Shown here piece after piece: positions 61,363-64,000 of a stretch of DNA of 64,000 nucleotides. The translations under genes and the position numbers were made by a program. The stretch is taken from positions 1 through 64,000 of the forward strand of contig CATWQA010000006.1 in the NCBI GenBank assembly GCA_958352815.1, given 5' to 3'. This DNA is from an uncultured Eubacteriales bacterium (GTDB taxonomy: Bacteria; Bacillota; Clostridia; Monoglobales; Monoglobaceae). How positions within the stretch are numbered: position 1 is the first letter of the stretch; every line of letters begins with the position of its first letter. Below the pieces are notes generated by a model. It had not been told where the DNA came from. It saw nothing but the letters and a program-made list of their open reading frames with translations, and made no database searches.

Positions 61363-62760
61363 ATGGCTAAAGTAGGTATTACAGAAACCATCTGCCGTGA
61401 TGCTCATCAGTCTCTTATCGCGACCCGTATGACCACCGATGAGATGCTTCCGGCATTGCCTATGATGGATAAAGTGGGTTATCACTCTTTGGAAGTCTGG
61501 GGCGGCGCTACCTTTGACGCCTGCCTGCGCTTCCTGAACGAGGACCCCTGGGAAAGGCTGAGAAAGATAAGAAAAGCCGCTCCCAATACAAAGCTCCAAA
61601 TGCTTTTCAGAGGTCAGAACGTGCTGGGCTACAGACACTATGCTGACGATGTTGTTGAGTATTTTGTTCAGAAGTCAATCGCAAACGGTATTGATATAAT
61701 CAGAATTTTTGACGCTCTCAACGACGTTAGAAATCTCCAGACGGCGATTAACGCAACCAAGAAGGAAAAGGGCCACGTGCAGGCTGCGATTTCCTACACA
61801 ATAAGCCCCGTTCATAATAATGAGTTCTTCGTTAAGCTTGCCAAGGAGTACGAAAACTGCGGCGCAGACTCGATTTGTATTAAGGATATGGCGGGTCTCT
61901 TAACCCCCTATAATGCATACGAGCTGGTTAAGGCAATGAAGAAGAAGGTTAAAATCCCCATTCAGCTTCATACCCACTACACAAGCGGCGTGGCTTCAAT
62001 GACGTACTTAAAGGCAATCGAGGCGGGAGTTGACGTTGTGGACACAGCTCTGTCACCCCTGGCTTTGGGCACGTCTCAGCCCCCCACAGAGCCTCTGGTT
62101 GCAACGCTTCAGGGCACCGAGTATGACACGGGTATTGACCTGAACCTGCTCACGGAGATTGCGGAGTACTTCAAGCCTCTGCGTGAGAAATATCTGGCTT
62201 CGGGACTTATGGATACAAAGGTTCTGGGTGTCGATATTAACACTCTTAAGTATCAGGTTCCCGGCGGAATGCTGTCTAACCTGGTGTCCCAGCTCAAGCA
62301 GCAGGGCAAGGAGGATAAGCTGGAGGACGTGCTGAAGGAGGTTCCCGAGGTGCGTAAGGATCTGGGCTATCCCCCGCTGGTAACACCCACCAGCCAGATC
62401 GTGGGAACTCAGGCGGTTCTCAACGTGCTTATGGGCGAGCGTTATAAGATGGTTACCAAGGAGACAAAGGGTATCTGTAAGGGTGAGTACGGCAGAACTC
62501 CCGTTCCCATTGACGAGGAGTTCAGAAAGAAGATTATCGGTAATGAAAAGGCGATTAAGTGCCGTCCTGCCGACAATATTAAGCCCGAACTCGATAGGCT
62601 CAAGAAGGAGTGCGCCGAGTGGACAGAGCAGCCGGAGGACGTATTGTCCTACGCCCTGTTCGAGCAGGTAGCAGTTAAGTTCTTTGAGCAGAGAAAGGCA
62701 GAGAAGTATAAAATAGATAAGGATATGGTGGATTATCAGGATATGACCCACCCGGTATAA
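61363..62760 (+). CDS. Oxaloacetate decarboxylase alpha / pyruvate carboxylase subunit B type carboxyltransferase
   Basis: The 465-residue protein is the TIM-barrel carboxyltransferase (RDAHQSLIATR at the start, LFRGQNVLGYRHY, IKDMAGLLTP with the metal-site Lys, and the metal HTH in LHTHYTSG) plus the conserved carboxylase domain. It lacks a biotinyl domain, so it must use the separate carrier protein of the operon. It transfers CO2 between oxaloacetate and biotin. The start follows GGAGG. It is the last gene, followed by a terminator. Confidence 0.93.
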   Translation: MAKVGITETICRDAHQSLIATRMTTDEMLPALPMMDKVGYHSLEVWGGATFDACLRFLNEDPWERLRKIRKAAPNTKLQMLFRGQNVLGYRHYADDVVEYFVQKSIANGIDIIRIFDALNDVRNLQTAINATKKEKGHVQAAISYTISPVHNNEFFVKLAKEYENCGADSICIKDMAGLLTPYNAYELVKAMKKKVKIPIQLHTHYTSGVASMTYLKAIEAGVDVVDTALSPLALGTSQPPTEPLVATLQGTEYDTGIDLNLLTEIAEYFKPLREKYLASGLMDTKVLGVDINTLKYQVPGGMLSNLVSQLKQQGKEDKLEDVLKEVPEVRKDLGYPPLVTPTSQIVGTQAVLNVLMGERYKMVTKETKGICKGEYGRTPVPIDEEFRKKIIGNEKAIKCRPADNIKPELDRLKKECAEWTEQPEDVLSYALFEQVAVKFFEQRKAEKYKIDKDMVDYQDMTHPV

Positions 62761-62763
62761 CCT

Positions 62764-62795
62764 AAAAGAGGCTGTCGCAAGGCAGCCTCTTTTGC
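62764..62795 (+). terminator. Terminator of the decarboxylase operon
   Basis: AAAAGAGGCTG pairs with CAGCCTCTTTT around TCGCAAGG. The same loop and inner stem recur in the terminator at 63.67 kb. Confidence 0.88.
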
Positions 62796-62868
62796 TTTAA
62801 AAAATAAAGGACAACCCTACTTAATTCATAGAGATAAAAGTATATTTGAACACAACAGGTTCAAAATA

Positions 62869-62897
62869 TTGACTTTTTTAATAAAATAGGTTATAAT
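62869..62897 (+). promoter_or_regulatory. Promoter of the toxin-antitoxin pair
   Basis: TTGACT (62869-62874), 17 bp and TATAAT (62892-62897), 22 bp before the antitoxin start. The leader is very short, with a perfect AAAGGAGGTG ribosome site. Confidence 0.82.
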
Positions 62898-62919
62898 AGT
62901 GTTAAAGGAGGTGCATTTT

Positions 62920-63222
62920 ATGGCACAGGCAACATTCAGTGTTCGTATGGACGAGGGCTTAAAAAAGCAATTTGACGCTTTGTGCTCGGATTTTGGTATG
63001 ACGGCTTCCACGGCAATTAACGTATTTGCGCGGGCGGTTGTTCGCGAAAGGAAAATCCCCTTTGAAATAACTTCTCCGGAGCCCGAAATAACAAGAGAAA
63101 AGGCAATGCAGGTTTTTTTAGCTTTAAGAGAGCAAGCAAAGGAAAACGGGTTGCAGGATATGACCTTAGACGAAATCAACGAAGAAATACGCCTTGCAAG
63201 ACACGGGGAGGATAACAAATGA
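62920..63222 (+). CDS. RelB/DinJ-family antitoxin
   Basis: The 100-residue protein has the RelB/DinJ ribbon-helix-helix start MAQATFSVRMDEGLKKQFDALCSDFGMTASTAINVFARAVV. It should bind its own promoter and neutralise the toxin with its C-terminal part. ATG 62920 has a perfect Shine-Dalgarno. Its stop overlaps the toxin start (ATGA), the usual coupling in such pairs. The pairing of a RelB-type antitoxin with a PIN-type toxin, rather than RelE or YafQ, is known but less usual. Confidence 0.9.
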   Translation: MAQATFSVRMDEGLKKQFDALCSDFGMTASTAINVFARAVVRERKIPFEITSPEPEITREKAMQVFLALREQAKENGLQDMTLDEINEEIRLARHGEDNK

Positions 63223-63635
63223 TCTGTTATGCGGTTATTGATACGAACGTGCTTGTTTCCGCACTTCTCTCCGGCAATGAAACGGCGGCAACAGTTCAGA
63301 TTGTTGCTAATTTGATTGCCGGAAAGATAATTCCCGTATACAGCACAGAGATATTGCAAGAATACAGAGAGGTTTTGAGCCGACCTAAATTCAAGTTTTC
63401 AGTTGAAATGATTAGTTATTTACTGTCAGCAATAGATAAATACGGAATATTGGTTGAGCCGGCTTCTATGGATATTGTTTTACCGGATATGAAAGATTTA
63501 CCGTTTTATGAAGTGGTAATGGAAAAGCGCAGTGATAATGCTTATCTTGTAACAGGAAATTTAAAACATTTCCCGAAAGAACCGTTTATTGTCACTGCGC
63601 GGCAAATGTTAGATATTTTGAACAGGAATAATTAA
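63219..63635 (+). CDS. PIN-domain toxin (COG1569 family)
   Basis: The 138-residue protein is a PIN-fold ribonuclease toxin: the first acidic residue is in YAVIDTNVLVSALLSG (Asp8), the next in STEILQEYREVLSRPKF, and the last in RSDNAYLVTGNLKHFP. Toxins of this fold cut RNA and stop growth. It overlaps the antitoxin by four bases, and a terminator follows. The pair is not next to obvious mobile genes, but short repeats lie on its right. Confidence 0.9.
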   Translation: MICYAVIDTNVLVSALLSGNETAATVQIVANLIAGKIIPVYSTEILQEYREVLSRPKFKFSVEMISYLLSAIDKYGILVEPASMDIVLPDMKDLPFYEVVMEKRSDNAYLVTGNLKHFPKEPFIVTARQMLDILNRNN

Positions 63636-63672
63636 ACAGCGGTCGGTAGTAATAAATTTAGATGCTGTTTTA

Positions 63673-63701
63673 GGGGTTGTCGCAAGGCAGCCCCTTTTTT
63701 T
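63673..63701 (+). terminator. Terminator of the toxin-antitoxin pair
   Basis: GGGGTTG pairs with CAGCCCC around TCGCAAGG, followed by T7. Confidence 0.85.
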
Positions 63702-64000
63702 AATAGAGAGCAACACCGAATACTAAGATAAAATACCTTTATCCCAAAAGTTTTGACTTTTCGGGAGTATGTGCCTACGGTGCATTTTGCAGATGAATTT
63801 GTATATATGTAAATAATTGCAGTGTAGGGGGCGGCTTCCCAGACGCCCCGAAATATACCAACAGTTTTAGCAAACGTAGTCGGATTTACGCTTACGTAAC
63901 AGTTCAATTTCGTAGGGGCGCCATTTATTGCGCCCGTATGCGGACGAATGTGATTATATAAATTAACAGGAATTATGATTTAAATAAATTCCCAAAACCC
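63702..64000. repeat. Right-end spacer with dispersed palindromes
   Basis: No gene is visible. TCCCAAAAG/CTTTTCGGGA (about 63.74-63.77 kb) belongs to the same hairpin family as one at 25.01 kb and a weaker one at 18.10 kb. A GGGGGCG...CGCCCC palindrome (63.83-63.86 kb) is the inverted relative of the first 40 bases of the window. CGTAGGGGCG...CGCCCGTA (63911-63938) is a degenerate relative of the palindrome at 18185-18220. Confidence 0.65.

Noticed and set aside
1..64000. CRISPR array
   Set aside because: No regularly spaced direct repeats with unique spacers were seen. The repeats present are irregular hairpins.

Overview
The window looks like the chromosome of an anaerobic gut-type Clostridia bacterium (Bacillota). 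Supporting signs are strong Shine-Dalgarno sites (AGGAGG) on nearly every gene, frequent TTG and GTG starts, sigma-A promoters of the form TTGACA-17-TATAAT, a FabK-type enoyl reductase, a biotin-dependent Na+ pump decarboxylase, DUF2325 and DUF3793 iron-type genes, a VTC/DUF4956 pair, and secreted proteins with copper-amine-oxidase N-terminal (stalk) domains. I do not assign a species.

Layout. 0.5-1.0 kb: a lone DUF5662 gene. 1.5-11.6 kb: a housekeeping run recA-recX-rimO-pgsA followed by a type II fatty acid synthesis operon plsX-fabH-fabK-fabD-fabG-acpP-fabF. 11.6-16.3 kb: rnc, an Elp3-like radical SAM gene, an sce7726-type nuclease-fold gene, uppP (opposite strand), pyrE and a RadC-type JAB gene. 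16.3-19.2 kb: two leftward secreted stalk-domain genes sharing a nearly identical 360-bp segment; the upstream one is frameshifted. 19.4-24.5 kb: a LysR-headed cassette (acetyltransferase, small membrane protein, a four-domain lipoprotein, iron-type alcohol dehydrogenase). 24.5-25.4 kb: a mosaic of hairpin repeats and two tRNA-Ser genes. 25.7-26.6 kb: two genes behind identical 18-bp palindromic operators. 27.0-31.0 kb: one giant secreted CHAP-domain protein. 31.1-34.7 kb: pgk-tpiA-gpmI on the minus strand. 34.9-38.9 kb: PP2C-like phosphatase plus FHA protein, a MATE transporter and a YeiH-type transporter. 39.3-41.0 kb: a second copy of the 280-bp hairpin element, a tyrosine recombinase, and a 308-bp segment bounded by 18-bp inverted repeats. 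41.1-54.7 kb: a ten-gene co-directional block with a VTC-domain protein, DUF4956, a beta-helix carbohydrate-binding-like protein, TM2 protein, lipoproteins, a tubulin-like GTPase and a 1332-residue protein with an actin/Hsp70 ATPase core. 55.1-63.6 kb: a second MATE transporter, rluB, a five-gene Na+-translocating decarboxylase/transcarboxylase operon, and a RelB/PIN toxin-antitoxin pair. Short dispersed repeats occupy both ends of the window.

The most interesting part is 39.8-54.7 kb. A recombinase gene is followed directly by a small segment bounded by inverted repeats. A full-consensus promoter inside it currently points back at the recombinase, away from the ten-gene operon. This is the arrangement expected of an invertible promoter in the OFF state, and the operon it would control encodes an unfamiliar envelope system combining tubulin-like and actin-like proteins with lipoproteins and a coiled-coil membrane protein. 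The switch and the system are inferences from sequence. The motifs and repeats are seen directly.
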